The notes beneath the pieces were generated by a model, which was given only the letters and a program-made list of their open reading frames with translations, ran no database searches and was not told where the DNA came from. This document shows, one piece after another, positions 1 to 9,216 of a DNA stretch of 64,000 nt; the stretch's first letter is position 1; the number at the start of each line of letters is the position of its first letter. The stretch is taken from NCBI GenBank assembly GCA_023664865.1, contig JAMPEU010000003.1, positions 150,033-214,032 of the forward strand, read 5' to 3'. This DNA comes from Butyrivibrio sp. (GTDB lineage Bacteria; Bacillota; Clostridia; Lachnospirales; Lachnospiraceae). A program made the position numbers and the translations under genes.

Positions 1-41
1 ATAAGCAGCTCCACTATCGTAAAGCCTTTCTGATTATTCAT
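1..41 (-). CDS. prepilin-type protein, N-terminal fragment (cut by window edge)
   Basis: Only the first 13 codons are present, but they read MNNQKGFTIVELL, the class III prepilin leader and start of the hydrophobic helix: basic leader, Gly before Phe (cleavage and N-methylation site) and Glu at mature position 5. The ATG at 41 is preceded by an AGAGGAA ribosome site; an in-frame ATG at 71 has no good site. It follows the 183-residue pseudopilin gene by about 60 bp on the same strand, so it is probably the next gene of the pilus operon. The rest of the protein lies outside the window. Confidence 0.75.
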   Translation of the reverse strand, partial: MNNQKGFTIVELL

Positions 42-100
42 GCAGTTTCCTCTTTCCCTTAATTTCCTCATGATACACCATGCCTTTCCGTGACCTGATA

Positions 101-652
101 TCAGTTATTCACTCCTGCCGTAACGCTGACTTTCCCGGTCAATCCCACTAATTCGATTGTATATTTGCGGGTGCCGCCCACTACTATAAAGCCTGTATAT
201 ACATCATCTTCACCCGTCGCGCCCGGTTTCTTGCTGGGCTTAAATGCGCCGGAGCCTCTGTCAAAAGCTATAAAAATTGACTTTGTACCATCTAATTCAT
301 CATATGTGCGGGTGCCGCTGTTGCTGCTGTCTTTAGTATAGGAGACATACACCTTCGCATTGCTGATTTTTTCAGCATCTTTGGACTGCCAATCGTCGCC
401 TTCCTTAATCCACTGTCTGGCATAAATGCACTGATTGGAAGAGTCTCTGTAGATTTCCAGCGCGGCGTCGCTTTTCCCCATGGCATTGACCTTGCACTGT
501 GAAATCGCATTTTTTATATCATTGGCGCAGGTCTTGGCATTCGCGCCGAACACCATGTAAATCGAGAAAAAGACTCCACCGGACAATATCACCATAATTG
601 CAATCACGATTATTATCTCTACCAAAGAATAACCCTTATTGTCCTGTTTCAT
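101..652 (-). CDS. type IV pseudopilin, GspH/FimT-like
   Basis: This 183-residue protein starts with a short leader and KGYSLVEIIIVIAIMVIL, a prepilin peptidase site followed by the hydrophobic N-terminal helix with Glu5. The C-terminal part ends in a pattern typical of minor pseudopilins of the GspH/FimT group (YTIELVGLTGKVSV). It would be cleaved by the prepilin peptidase encoded at 7392-8144 and act as a minor subunit that primes or caps the pilus. AGGAGAGG lies upstream of the ATG. It is 12 bp downstream of the large PilX-like gene. The family is inferred from the N-terminus and C-terminal pattern; which minor pilin it is cannot be fixed. Confidence 0.85.
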   Translation of the reverse strand: MKQDNKGYSLVEIIIVIAIMVILSGGVFFSIYMVFGANAKTCANDIKNAISQCKVNAMGKSDAALEIYRDSSNQCIYARQWIKEGDDWQSKDAEKISNAKVYVSYTKDSSNSGTRTYDELDGTKSIFIAFDRGSGAFKPSKKPGATGEDDVYTGFIVVGGTRKYTIELVGLTGKVSVTAGVNN

Positions 653-664
653 GATTAACCTCTC

Positions 665-3121
665 CTATTTCTTAATCCAGTTCGAGTAACGTACAATCTG
701 CGATAAATTGATATCCAGCGTTCCAGACGCGTCCACTTTGGAAGTCTCTGTGACTTCTTCCGAAAGCATTCCGTCTCCGTTTTGGAAGAAACCCATCACC
801 GTATTCGGGCTGCCCTCTTTAAGCGGGGTGTTAAGCACTTTATAGACATTGCTCTTATCCCTGTTTATCACTACGTTATTGGCGATTGTCACCTTGCCCT
901 GCGCTATAATCAAGCCGGTAAAATTACTCGTGATAGTCACATTCCCGCCAGTCACCGCACTATTAGGGGCAAGTGGATTATAATTCTTGTCTGTCGCCAC
1001 GATAAGCCTTATCTTACTGTCTGTGGGCGTATAGTCATTCCTGTTGGTTATTACCGCTTTATACCCATCCGCTGTCGTGACTTCAAAAACGCCGTCGCTT
1101 ATCAGTGATACATAGTCCGGATCATTGAAAATCTTATCTACTTCATCCCATCTGATTATGCTGTCAAACACATTCTGATTTTCCCCCGGCACGCCGCCAT
1201 CATTCGCCTTCGTCAAATCCCTGCAAAGAGAGGTATAATCGAGTTCAATCTCTGCCGCACGATCCATCGTTTGCGTCTTATCCCAAGTATTGTCAACCTC
1301 TTTAGAATTATCATCGTTTATCTCTATATCCGGATAACCAATCGCCGGAACGCCTTCATCGGCTCCTTCGCCTTCTTCTTCCGGGATTTCCATCGCATAC
1401 AAAGTCGGATTCCCCAGTACATCGCTTACTACGCTGTTGCCAAGTATCGTATACTTTGTGTTCTCAGCTCCATACTCTCCAAGAATTATGCCGCCCGTGG
1501 CGTATTTGTCGAAATATTTGTCAAGCGCCTCTTTATTGGTATTAAAATTATAATACGCTTGGAAATATTCGGCTGCGTTCTCCTCGTCCATAACCAGATA
1601 ATAATATACCAATTGTTTATTTTTATCTTCCGTGCTGTTATACTGCGCATGCACTTCACGAATATTATCGCTGCTGCTCACGCCGAAATCACTGAGTTTC
1701 TTATTGCCAAGTTTATATATAGGTTTGTCAAAAGCAAATTTTTGAAAAGTATGTTCTTCACTGTCCCCAAAATCACCATTTTCATATTTAATCAACTGAG
1801 CATAAAGTTCTGTATCCAACGGATTCCGTCCGATTACCGACTTGCCGTCCAATATGCCTATGCACTCCGCCGGCACCAGATACGCAACCTGGTCTCCCTT
1901 AACCGCTATGGACTCACCCATAAGTATAGGCGGATTATCCTTGCTTTCATCCATCAGCTCGCTGCCTGTAGTCCGATGCTGGCCTATATAGGCGCGTCCC
2001 GCTAACATCAGTTTCGTAATGCTGCTCATATCCACTGTGGCGCTCTTTCCATTTATCAGGATTGCGCTGCTCTTATCCGCCGCTACGCTATCTCCCTCCA
2101 CAAGCCCGGTATCCGTGTGCCAGCCGAAACCGTAGTATTCCCCTTTCAGGGTAGCCGTGCTGCCCGTTCCCGCGAGAATCAAATCATTGGCTACGTAAGT
2201 CTTGCCGTCCAGACTCAAAGTTCCGCTGGTAATGTCAAGCCCCGCCGCATACACTTCATTATCGGCATTGGTCGAGCCGTGTACTATAAAGCCCGCCGTC
2301 GGTCCGTCCACTTTGATATCCCCTTTGGAAATGACATATCTGCCGTTATTGACCGTCAGCGAAGTTGCCGTGCGCACGTTAATTCCGCCCGTGCCGTCGC
2401 TGTCTCCGGCATATAAGCTGCCGTCTATGGTAGAAGAACCTAATGTTGATACGATTCCGTTATTGGCAATCAACGCATAATCATATAAATCATCAATATT
2501 GCCATTCTGGTAAAACACCAGCTTAGGCACGTCTATGCAGATGTCCGTATTGACAATCGACACATAGCCGTTTTCATCAGTATAGGACACCCTGATATTA
2601 TGCAGTATCAGGCTGGAATTATTGACAATCTCCATCTTAGGCGGATATGCATAGTTATCCCACTCAGTCAGATCTACGCCGTTATTGAATAAATCTTCAT
2701 CAATATAAGACTTAAGCACATCCCTGTTGTAACAGCTGCTGTCCGTGGGAGATTTCAGGCTGCCAACCAATGCGTCCAGATAGCTTGTGGTAAATCTGGC
2801 AAAACGGCTGCCCTCGTCTCCGTCGTTATCCCAGTTCTGCATAACTTCCTGATAACTACGGCTTATAGCGGCGGACGCCTCATGCTGCATGCCCGCCATT
2901 ATCTGCTCCACAACCGTCTCGGAAGAATAGAAACTGTTCTTATTCCTGATATCGGCAAATTTAATCATGTAGTTCACATATGACGCCCACATAATCGTGC
3001 TTGCCAGAATGGATATCAGCGCAATCGCAATAATGACAAGAATAATCGCCGAACCCCTGTTATCCTTCCCTAACGCCCTATTCTTTTTTTGCTGGTTTGT
3101 CAAGTTTTTTCCGTTTTTCAT
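665..3121 (-). CDS. very large PilX-like pilus-associated protein
   Basis: An 818-residue protein with a basic N-terminus, then GSAIILVIIAIALISILAS, a PilX-type hydrophobic segment at about residues 23-45 that lacks the usual Glu5. The remaining 770 residues are extracellular, rich in Gly/Ser/Thr/Asn and short beta-strand patterns (for example residues 220-380), compatible with a repetitive beta-solenoid. Its ATG overlaps the TGA of the preceding prepilin gene by one base, indicating translational coupling. It is far larger than typical PilX (about 200 residues). It may be a tip adhesin or minor pilin; that role is inference. Confidence 0.7.
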   Translation of the reverse strand: MKNGKNLTNQQKKNRALGKDNRGSAIILVIIAIALISILASTIMWASYVNYMIKFADIRNKNSFYSSETVVEQIMAGMQHEASAAISRSYQEVMQNWDNDGDEGSRFARFTTSYLDALVGSLKSPTDSSCYNRDVLKSYIDEDLFNNGVDLTEWDNYAYPPKMEIVNNSSLILHNIRVSYTDENGYVSIVNTDICIDVPKLVFYQNGNIDDLYDYALIANNGIVSTLGSSTIDGSLYAGDSDGTGGINVRTATSLTVNNGRYVISKGDIKVDGPTAGFIVHGSTNADNEVYAAGLDITSGTLSLDGKTYVANDLILAGTGSTATLKGEYYGFGWHTDTGLVEGDSVAADKSSAILINGKSATVDMSSITKLMLAGRAYIGQHRTTGSELMDESKDNPPILMGESIAVKGDQVAYLVPAECIGILDGKSVIGRNPLDTELYAQLIKYENGDFGDSEEHTFQKFAFDKPIYKLGNKKLSDFGVSSSDNIREVHAQYNSTEDKNKQLVYYYLVMDEENAAEYFQAYYNFNTNKEALDKYFDKYATGGIILGEYGAENTKYTILGNSVVSDVLGNPTLYAMEIPEEEGEGADEGVPAIGYPDIEINDDNSKEVDNTWDKTQTMDRAAEIELDYTSLCRDLTKANDGGVPGENQNVFDSIIRWDEVDKIFNDPDYVSLISDGVFEVTTADGYKAVITNRNDYTPTDSKIRLIVATDKNYNPLAPNSAVTGGNVTITSNFTGLIIAQGKVTIANNVVINRDKSNVYKVLNTPLKEGSPNTVMGFFQNGDGMLSEEVTETSKVDASGTLDINLSQIVRYSNWIKK

Positions 3122-4611
3122 CAGTTATTCTTACTTCCTTCTATTCTTACCAAGCGCAGTGATTCAGGGAAATCCTCGTCACACGCGCCCTGTTTATAGA
3201 TGCTGACTTCTATGTCAAAAATAACCTCTGTTATTTTATCGCTCCTGATATTGGTTTCGCCTGTTCCGCGGAACTTAGTCCCTGCAAGCCCGAAGACGTT
3301 TACGCCTGTACTGTCTCCCAAGTCCGAGCCATTAAACAGATATTTAACATGGGACTTAATATCGCCATCTTCTTTTTCCACCTCGTAGGTAGGCATCTTT
3401 CCATCCGCCGGCCTTGTCACACCGCCCGCATAAGTCGAATTAACCAGATTCATGCCCAGGTTAGTCCTGATTGCGGTATTTTTTAAATCACCTGACGAAT
3501 CCTTAATATTCACATTCACCTTATATTGTTTCTCCGCAATATCAAGCTGCGAGTCAGACAATACGGGTTTCTGGTTTCCGTCGGCGTCAAGCTCGCTTGA
3601 CATCTCGACCTGTTTCACGATAAATATCTGAAACGGTTTGCCGGATTTATTGTCGATGATTATATTATCCGTCCACTCAGGAGTATTCACCTTCGCCTCA
3701 TAGAACGGATAATAGAAAAGGTAGAAATTACCGCTGGTTATATCCATGCCGCAGGGAGTGTACGGATCGGAATCATCTCCCGTAACTATAATGGTCTTCG
3801 ATGTTACGCCATCTGTACATTCATATTCAATCTTAATTTTAGCATTGCAGTAATCGACTTCTATTTCATTGCCGTCCTCATCCTTTTCCGTCTTAGTTTC
3901 TTTATCTATATCAAGCGTAATGGTGCGTTTCACACTGCCGCCCATATTTTTAAAGATATTAAAGGAAAAATCTTCCTTTACCTTATTCCCCTCCGCATCA
4001 ATCTTATCCGGCAGCGCGTCGGGATCTGTAAGCCCGAAACTATTCTGGATTTCACTAAGCGCATCTTTAGTCGTGTCCATACTCTGTATATAGCTGCCAT
4101 CCCTGCCTTTGACTACGCTGCCCGGCTGCGCCAGACCGTAAGAGGTGTTCAGCGCATTGTCATGCTTATTGTTGGAATCATCGCTTTTCAGGTTTCCTTC
4201 CTTATATACGGACGCGTCTAACTTAATCAAGGCATCATACTCCACATTCTGGATTCTGACATCCTCCATTGTGAAATAATATATGCCCGCCGCCTCATCC
4301 GTATTGTCAGTGTCTATAGCGGCGCTGCCCCTTACAAGCGAATTGTCTATCACATAAAACCCATCCTCCGGATGCGCAAACTGCTCCTTCAGCTCGTCAA
4401 TGTTATACGCCTTCAAGCCTTCCATGATGTCCTGCGCTACCGTAGTCGCGCGCTGCAGCCTTCTGGAATTGCCGTTCATGCGTGATGATGATATGAATGA
4501 GCGGGTAAAAGGAACAATGATAATCGCAAGGACGATTACCGCAATAAGCAGCTCTATCAACGAAAAACCCGCGTTCTTATTCAGTTGTACCTTCGTATTA
4601 TGTCGCTCCAT
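3121..4611 (-). CDS. large prepilin-type N-terminal cleavage/methylation protein
   Basis: A 496-residue protein with NAGFSLIELLIAVIVLAII at residues 13-32: a prepilin cleavage site, Phe at mature position 1 and Glu5. The region up to about residue 60 resembles PilV/PilW minor pilins; the rest is a long extracellular domain rich in Asp/Asn/Lys with a KETKTEKDEDGNEIEV stretch near residue 240. AGAGG precedes the ATG. It overlaps the next gene by one base and is 40 bp downstream of the pilO-like gene, so it belongs to the pilus operon. Minor pilin function is inferred from the signal and location. Confidence 0.8.
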   Translation of the reverse strand: MERHNTKVQLNKNAGFSLIELLIAVIVLAIIIVPFTRSFISSSRMNGNSRRLQRATTVAQDIMEGLKAYNIDELKEQFAHPEDGFYVIDNSLVRGSAAIDTDNTDEAAGIYYFTMEDVRIQNVEYDALIKLDASVYKEGNLKSDDSNNKHDNALNTSYGLAQPGSVVKGRDGSYIQSMDTTKDALSEIQNSFGLTDPDALPDKIDAEGNKVKEDFSFNIFKNMGGSVKRTITLDIDKETKTEKDEDGNEIEVDYCNAKIKIEYECTDGVTSKTIIVTGDDSDPYTPCGMDITSGNFYLFYYPFYEAKVNTPEWTDNIIIDNKSGKPFQIFIVKQVEMSSELDADGNQKPVLSDSQLDIAEKQYKVNVNIKDSSGDLKNTAIRTNLGMNLVNSTYAGGVTRPADGKMPTYEVEKEDGDIKSHVKYLFNGSDLGDSTGVNVFGLAGTKFRGTGETNIRSDKITEVIFDIEVSIYKQGACDEDFPESLRLVRIEGSKNN

Positions 4612-4651
4612 ATTGCTACCTCTTTGCCCTGTTTTTGTTCATATAACTTGC

Positions 4652-5470
4652 TTATTCAGCCGTTTCTCCGCCTTCTCCTTCTTCCGCGCCTTCCATATCC
4701 TCCACATCCGGCAGATTAGCCTCGCTGTTGATTACAATCGTGCCGAAGATATTGTCTGTTCCAAGCAGGACTGCCGAGAAGTTAGGCTGTACATACGGTT
4801 TATCCTGATCCGGCACCAGATACATATTCAATGTCGTCGAACCTACCAAAAGCCCGGTCGAGGTATCGAATGACGCAGTAAGCGAGTCAATCGCTACGCG
4901 GTTCGTCTGGTTACAGATATGCTGTATGCTCCTCTTAAGCCCTTCGTATGAAACCGTATAATTATATGTAGCCTGCCTGTTGCGCAGCATACCCGTGGTG
5001 CTGGTCGGATCATTAGTCTGCGTCGGCGCCTCTGCCGCCACCTCGTCCTCAACGCCAAGCACATCGCCTTCGCCCAGACCATATGTATACTCACGCTCTG
5101 TCTGCGCCGTATCCACGGTAAAATCCACATCGCTTACCAGGCTGATGCTGATGCTGTTAAGCTCCATCGGAGAAATGATTTCCTGATTAATGCCCAGCAG
5201 GATAACGTCTTCCTCACGCACGTCTACCGGGAATACCTGATAGATATCGTCTATCGCATTAAGCATCCTCTCCATCTCGGTCTCGTAGAAACCCTGATTC
5301 TGCTGCTTATTCTGCAAATCATTTATCTGCTGCTGCAGCTTGACATTCTGCGCCACCAAGTCTTCGGTTTTTTCCTGATAACTGCTGAATACGTAGAAAT
5401 AGGTGAGCGCCACCGCTAATACTCCTACCACTATCATAATAATCATGACATCTCTTTTTGATACTTTCAT
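4652..5470 (-). CDS. pilO: PilO-like type IV pilus alignment-complex protein
   Basis: A 272-residue protein with one N-terminal membrane segment (about residues 8-28), a coiled coil rich in Gln (about 32-62) and a soluble domain, the architecture of PilO/GspM. It directly follows the PilM-PilN fusion gene (12 bp), where PilO is expected. PilO forms a heterodimer with PilN and links the cytoplasmic PilM ring to the rest of the machine; in a Gram-positive organism it would act at the membrane and wall. The C-terminus is Glu/Gly rich. Sequence identity of PilO proteins is low, so the call rests on topology and gene order. Confidence 0.7.
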   Translation of the reverse strand: MKVSKRDVMIIMIVVGVLAVALTYFYVFSSYQEKTEDLVAQNVKLQQQINDLQNKQQNQGFYETEMERMLNAIDDIYQVFPVDVREEDVILLGINQEIISPMELNSISISLVSDVDFTVDTAQTEREYTYGLGEGDVLGVEDEVAAEAPTQTNDPTSTTGMLRNRQATYNYTVSYEGLKRSIQHICNQTNRVAIDSLTASFDTSTGLLVGSTTLNMYLVPDQDKPYVQPNFSAVLLGTDNIFGTIVINSEANLPDVEDMEGAEEGEGGETAE

Positions 5471-5482
5471 CTGCGCTCCCCC

Positions 5483-7183
5483 CTATTCCGACACGACGTC
5501 GCCGATATCTACGCCATGGATAATCGGCATATATGCTGCCGTAACTGAAAATTCCACTACCGATGTATTGCTTTCATCGTCGCTTTCCGTCTCCGTTATG
5601 GACGCTACCGTAACGCTTGTCGGAATCAGACTCTTAAAGGTACGCAGCTGCTCTACCGTCGCCGCCGCCTCGCTCTTGGTACTGACCTGCATGGAAATAG
5701 TAATCTGAGTCCAGTTGGTATTAAATGAAACCACGCTTACGTCCGAGGGAAGTTTCTGCTCAAGCTCCACGAAAAACTCATACAATGAGTCATTCTGGCT
5801 CTCTGTCGCCGAGTACATCGCCTCAGCTATATCATACTTCGTCTGCACGTCCAGATAATCATTATATACATCCATAATCGGCATCATCTCTTTAACCGTA
5901 TGGTTAAGCTCCACATTCGTTACGTTTGCCTCCATATATGTAAGCATCGAATAGCCCGTCATGCCGCCCGCTGCAGCCAGACATGCCACCAGAAACAGTG
6001 CGCCGATAACGATAAACTTATTGCCGTCGCCTTTTGCCGCCGGAGCGCCTTCGCCCTTTTTACCGGCCTTGCCAGACTTGCCAGACTTCGACTCCTCGCG
6101 TTTCTTAAATCCCACGGAACCCATTGACGCGCCGATGCACGCCAGATACTCGCCGAAGAACTTATCCTTAAAAAACTTCTCCAAATTCAAACCGCTTATC
6201 CGCTTAATATACTTAACCGGATAATGTACTTCCCTGCTAAGCAGTTCCGCCATTCCCAAGAAGTTCGCGCCCATACCTGTAAGCATCACTTCCTCTATGG
6301 GACTGTCCGAATTTCTTGAGGCGTAATAATCTATAACCCTGACGATACCGTTGACAACCGGAACCAAAGCGTCGGTTACGTTTCTCTGCGCCGCCTCTTC
6401 CACTGAAAGGGGAGCTCCCGCGCCCGCTGCGTCCTCGCCTTCCGATAGGTCTATACACTGATACTTCTCCACGATGCCGACCGCCTGACGTATACTGCGG
6501 ATATTTCCCCACGCCACGCTCTCCATAACCGCCTGCAGCGCGTCTTCTACGCCGTAGCCGACATTTCTCGTAAAAGCAATCGTCTGGTCTTTAACAACCA
6601 TTATCATCGTAGAACGCTCATCTATCTTCGCAATCAGGTGCGTACCCGTGGCACACTCGCCCTTAACCACCTGATACAGGCTGTTGCCGACATAATCAAT
6701 CGAGACAACTTCCATCCTCATCGCCGAGGCAAGCGCATAATACCCTTCCAAAATCGACGCCGGAATCGCCAGCACGAGGAGCTTATACTGCTGCCCGCCT
6801 TTTTTCTCCCCTATCGTCTCTAAGATGGTGTATGCCAGCTCATACTCGGATAAATCCACCGGGAAATAATCCGAGGCGTTAGCCCTTACCACGTCTTTTA
6901 TTCTGTTCTCTTTTACAAAAGGAATTACAACTTCACGGGTAGCTATCTTCGTAGAAGTTATGGAAAAGACTACTTTCCTTGTTTTGATTTTATGTTCGCG
7001 GATTGCGTCGTTAATCGCCTGAACATAATGTGAATCAACCTGAATCGCCCCGTCATTCATAACTCCTTCTACCGTCTGCACGGTAAAACTCTTAAAAACC
7101 TTGGGGGTTTTGGTGTTATAGGATACTTCACAAACCCTTGTCAGTGAATACCCTATCTCAATACTGAGAACTCTGCTCGCCAT
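5483..7183 (-). CDS. pilM: PilM-PilN fusion, type IV pilus assembly
   Basis: The start chosen is the ATG at 7183 (MASRVLSIEIGYS), preceded by AAAAGGAGAC; an upstream ATG at 7216 has no such site. Residues 1 to about 350 are an actin-like ATPase of the PilM family (N-terminal LSIEIGYSLTRV phosphate loop, later MLTGMGANFLGM). A Lys/Gly/Ala linker (about 350-370) leads to one membrane segment (about 378-400) and a PilN-like periplasmic-type domain with a coiled coil. PilM and PilN are usually separate interacting proteins; here they are covalently joined. The protein would anchor the cytoplasmic ring to the PilO-like partner encoded just downstream. Confidence 0.8.
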   Translation of the reverse strand: MASRVLSIEIGYSLTRVCEVSYNTKTPKVFKSFTVQTVEGVMNDGAIQVDSHYVQAINDAIREHKIKTRKVVFSITSTKIATREVVIPFVKENRIKDVVRANASDYFPVDLSEYELAYTILETIGEKKGGQQYKLLVLAIPASILEGYYALASAMRMEVVSIDYVGNSLYQVVKGECATGTHLIAKIDERSTMIMVVKDQTIAFTRNVGYGVEDALQAVMESVAWGNIRSIRQAVGIVEKYQCIDLSEGEDAAGAGAPLSVEEAAQRNVTDALVPVVNGIVRVIDYYASRNSDSPIEEVMLTGMGANFLGMAELLSREVHYPVKYIKRISGLNLEKFFKDKFFGEYLACIGASMGSVGFKKREESKSGKSGKAGKKGEGAPAAKGDGNKFIVIGALFLVACLAAAGGMTGYSMLTYMEANVTNVELNHTVKEMMPIMDVYNDYLDVQTKYDIAEAMYSATESQNDSLYEFFVELEQKLPSDVSVVSFNTNWTQITISMQVSTKSEAAATVEQLRTFKSLIPTSVTVASITETESDDESNTSVVEFSVTAAYMPIIHGVDIGDVVSE

Positions 7184-7391
7184 AAGTTTGTCTCCTTTTA
7201 ATTGCGGACTTTTCATTTGTCCTGTCTATCTATCCGCGCCGCTTACGCAGCTGCCATGCAGCCCTGCCGCATTTTACCGCCATCGGCGCAATAAACCTGC
7301 CGGTATTCCAAGCAGGTGTCTATTCTTCTTCAAGTCAAAATTCAAAAGCTTTCAAAATTGCACGTTTAAACTTCTAACTACCATATTCAAT

Positions 7392-8144
7392 TCAAAAAAA
7401 TCCGAAATACCAGTCTAGTATGCGGTTGCCCCACAACATCGAGATAAATACTCCCATTGAGAGGTACGGCCCCATCGCAAGAGTGTGGCTAACGCCGCTT
7501 ATCTTCATTCTTGCTACATGTATGACTGCGCCGAGTACGCAGCCTATTACAAATGCTAAAATAATCAGTTTCCAGCCTAATACCAGTCCACAAGCCGCCA
7601 TCAGCTTGACGTCGCCGCCGCCGATGCCCCTGCCTTTGCTGGCATAATAAATCACGGCTAGAAATGCACTGACACTAATGAGGCCAATCAGGTAATTCAG
7701 CCAATCAGTATAATCGGTTACTACCCTGATTAGCCCCAATGTCAGTATGAAAATATTGATTCCAAGCGGAATCTCATAAGTCCTGAAATCAATCACGCTA
7801 AGAACAATCAGCGCGGATGCAAGCAGACAGTAGAGTAGGGAATCTACGTTTGCCCCATTAACCAGCACGATTACCACATACAAAACGCCGTTCGCAGCCT
7901 CCACTAACGGATACTGCACGGACAATTTTGCTTTGCACTTGCGGCATCTGCCTTTTAGGAAAAGGTAGCTGAAGAGCGGTACTAAGTCGTACCACTCCAG
8001 CTTGTACCCACACGCCATGCAATGCGACCTTACCTTAACAATATCTTCCTTCTTCGGAATCCTGTATATACATACATTCAGGAAACTCCCGATTACAATC
8101 CCGTACAGGAATATGATTATGTAAAAAAGTACCGTCATCAGCAT
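7392..8144 (-). CDS. pilD: prepilin peptidase / N-methyltransferase
   Basis: A 250-residue multi-pass membrane protein of the A24 aspartic peptidase family. It has the N-terminal domain with two CxxC pairs (CMAC and CRKC, about residues 42-75) that bind zinc, an Asp in VIDFRTYEIP (about 130) and the second catalytic Asp in GIGGGDVKL (about 185). It removes leaders from the prepilins of this cluster and methylates the new N-terminus. It lies between pilA and the pilM-pilN gene, separated from pilA by a 450-bp noncoding stretch that contains a degenerate tandem repeat. Length and motifs are standard. Confidence 0.93.
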   Translation of the reverse strand: MLMTVLFYIIIFLYGIVIGSFLNVCIYRIPKKEDIVKVRSHCMACGYKLEWYDLVPLFSYLFLKGRCRKCKAKLSVQYPLVEAANGVLYVVIVLVNGANVDSLLYCLLASALIVLSVIDFRTYEIPLGINIFILTLGLIRVVTDYTDWLNYLIGLISVSAFLAVIYYASKGRGIGGGDVKLMAACGLVLGWKLIILAFVIGCVLGAVIHVARMKISGVSHTLAMGPYLSMGVFISMLWGNRILDWYFGFF

Positions 8145-8392
8145 GATGTAAAATCCTTTGCATTGTTAATGTGCATCTTGGTTATTTCATTCAGTTTAGT
8201 TTTAAATTTAAGTAGTTCATATCAAGTGTTGTAATTGACCGTTGTAGTCAAGTGCCATAATACTGTCTCGTACCGCCTCGCGGTATTACTACAGTGCCAG
8301 TACCGTATAACACATGCGCTGTTAGCTTGCTGTAAAGCCGTGGCTTGTCAGCGTGTGTGCAGCACTGGTGTGCCGGTAGGCGGTAATGCTGA

Positions 8393-8577
8393 TAGCTTAC
8401 TGCCGTGGCACCTCTGTGCTGCTATGCTGTATACTAATAGCTTACTGCTGTGGCACTTCTGTGCTGTTATACCGCAATGCTATTGTTTACTGCTGCGGCA
8501 CTTGTATGCTCAGCTTGCTGCTGTTAAGCTTGTGGCTTAGCAGCCGCTGTAGCTTACTGCCGTGGCACTTGTGTTAT
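8393..8577. repeat. degenerate tandem repeat between pilA and pilD
   Basis: Four imperfect copies of a unit starting TAGCTTACTGCYGTGGCAC begin near 8393, 8439, 8484 and 8549 (spacing about 45-65 bp), in a T/G/C-biased stretch within the 450-bp gap 8145-8594. Open frames across it have no ribosome site and no recognisable protein. No clear intrinsic terminator for pilA is seen here. It may be a decayed satellite or a structured untranslated region of the pilA-pilD transcript. Confidence 0.55.
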
Positions 8578-8594
8578 GTAAGGCTACCAGGATA

Positions 8595-9077
8595 CTATTC
8601 TGGAAGTTTACCTGCGCTGTCAACACCCTTTGTTGTTATATGCCATGTGTTAGTACCCTTACCAGTAGCAGGATCCTTCGCATCATACACTAATTTTATT
8701 TCAATATCAGCACCCACATACCCACTGGACTGAAGTTTAGATGTACTGTTACCACTACCATCAAAATCATCGGATGTCAGCTGTCCTGCATTTTGGAGTT
8801 GAGTTCTCAAGTCTGCAGATACATTAAGTGTATTAACGTTAGTACCTGATGTCACTGTATAAGTCTCGGTCGTCTTAAGTGCAATATCCGGATCTGCTGC
8901 CAGAACCTGCAGACTGTTAATGAACTCTACCACTGTCTGCGTATCTGATGCAACTCTTGACTTCTCAACATATTTCAGGTACTGAGGTGCAAGAACTGCG
9001 ATGAGGATTACCATGATGGCGATAACGATAATCAACTCAACCAATGAAAAACCTTTGTTATTCATTTCCTTTTTCAT
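8595..9077 (-). CDS. pilA: major type IV pilin
   Basis: The start is the ATG at 9077, preceded by AAGGAGAGATAA; the upstream in-frame ATG at 9125 has no site. The 160-residue product begins MKKEMNNKGFSLVELI: a short leader, cleavage after Gly, Phe1 and Glu5, then a long hydrophobic helix and a small globular domain of about 125 residues. Size, position next to pilD and its own promoter-like sequence upstream point to the major pilin. The mature domain has no cysteine pair, unlike many proteobacterial PilA proteins. Several minor pilins are encoded downstream. Confidence 0.88.
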   Translation of the reverse strand: MKKEMNNKGFSLVELIIVIAIMVILIAVLAPQYLKYVEKSRVASDTQTVVEFINSLQVLAADPDIALKTTETYTVTSGTNVNTLNVSADLRTQLQNAGQLTSDDFDGSGNSTSKLQSSGYVGADIEIKLVYDAKDPATGKGTNTWHITTKGVDSAGKLPE

Positions 9078-9187
9078 ATTTATCTCTCCTTTTCTTATAA
9101 GAAATATTTTGGTGTACTTAGACACCTTTTGTTTATCTTAATCGCGGCTGTTCCCTACATCTTCGCCAGCCACGGTTAATTCATGGT

Positions 9188-9216
9188 TATATTTTTAATA
9201 AGGCAAAGCCTGTCAA
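9188..9216 (-). promoter_or_regulatory. putative promoter of pilA
   Basis: On the minus strand TTGACA (9216-9211) is followed after 17-18 nt by AATATA/ATATAA (about 9193-9187). It sits at the 3' end of the DUF3791-like gene and 110 nt upstream of pilA, which would let pilA be transcribed independently of the island. The -10 match is weak. Confidence 0.45.

Noticed and set aside
1271-2005. Plus-strand open frame of 244 codons opposite the large PilX-like gene
   Set aside because: No ribosome site, unusual amino acid composition (Ile/Arg/Tyr-rich), and it is fully antisense to a gene with clear pilin features.
8235-8733. Plus-strand frames across the degenerate repeat
   Set aside because: They follow the repeat composition (Cys/Leu/His-rich), have no ribosome site and run into the antisense of pilA.
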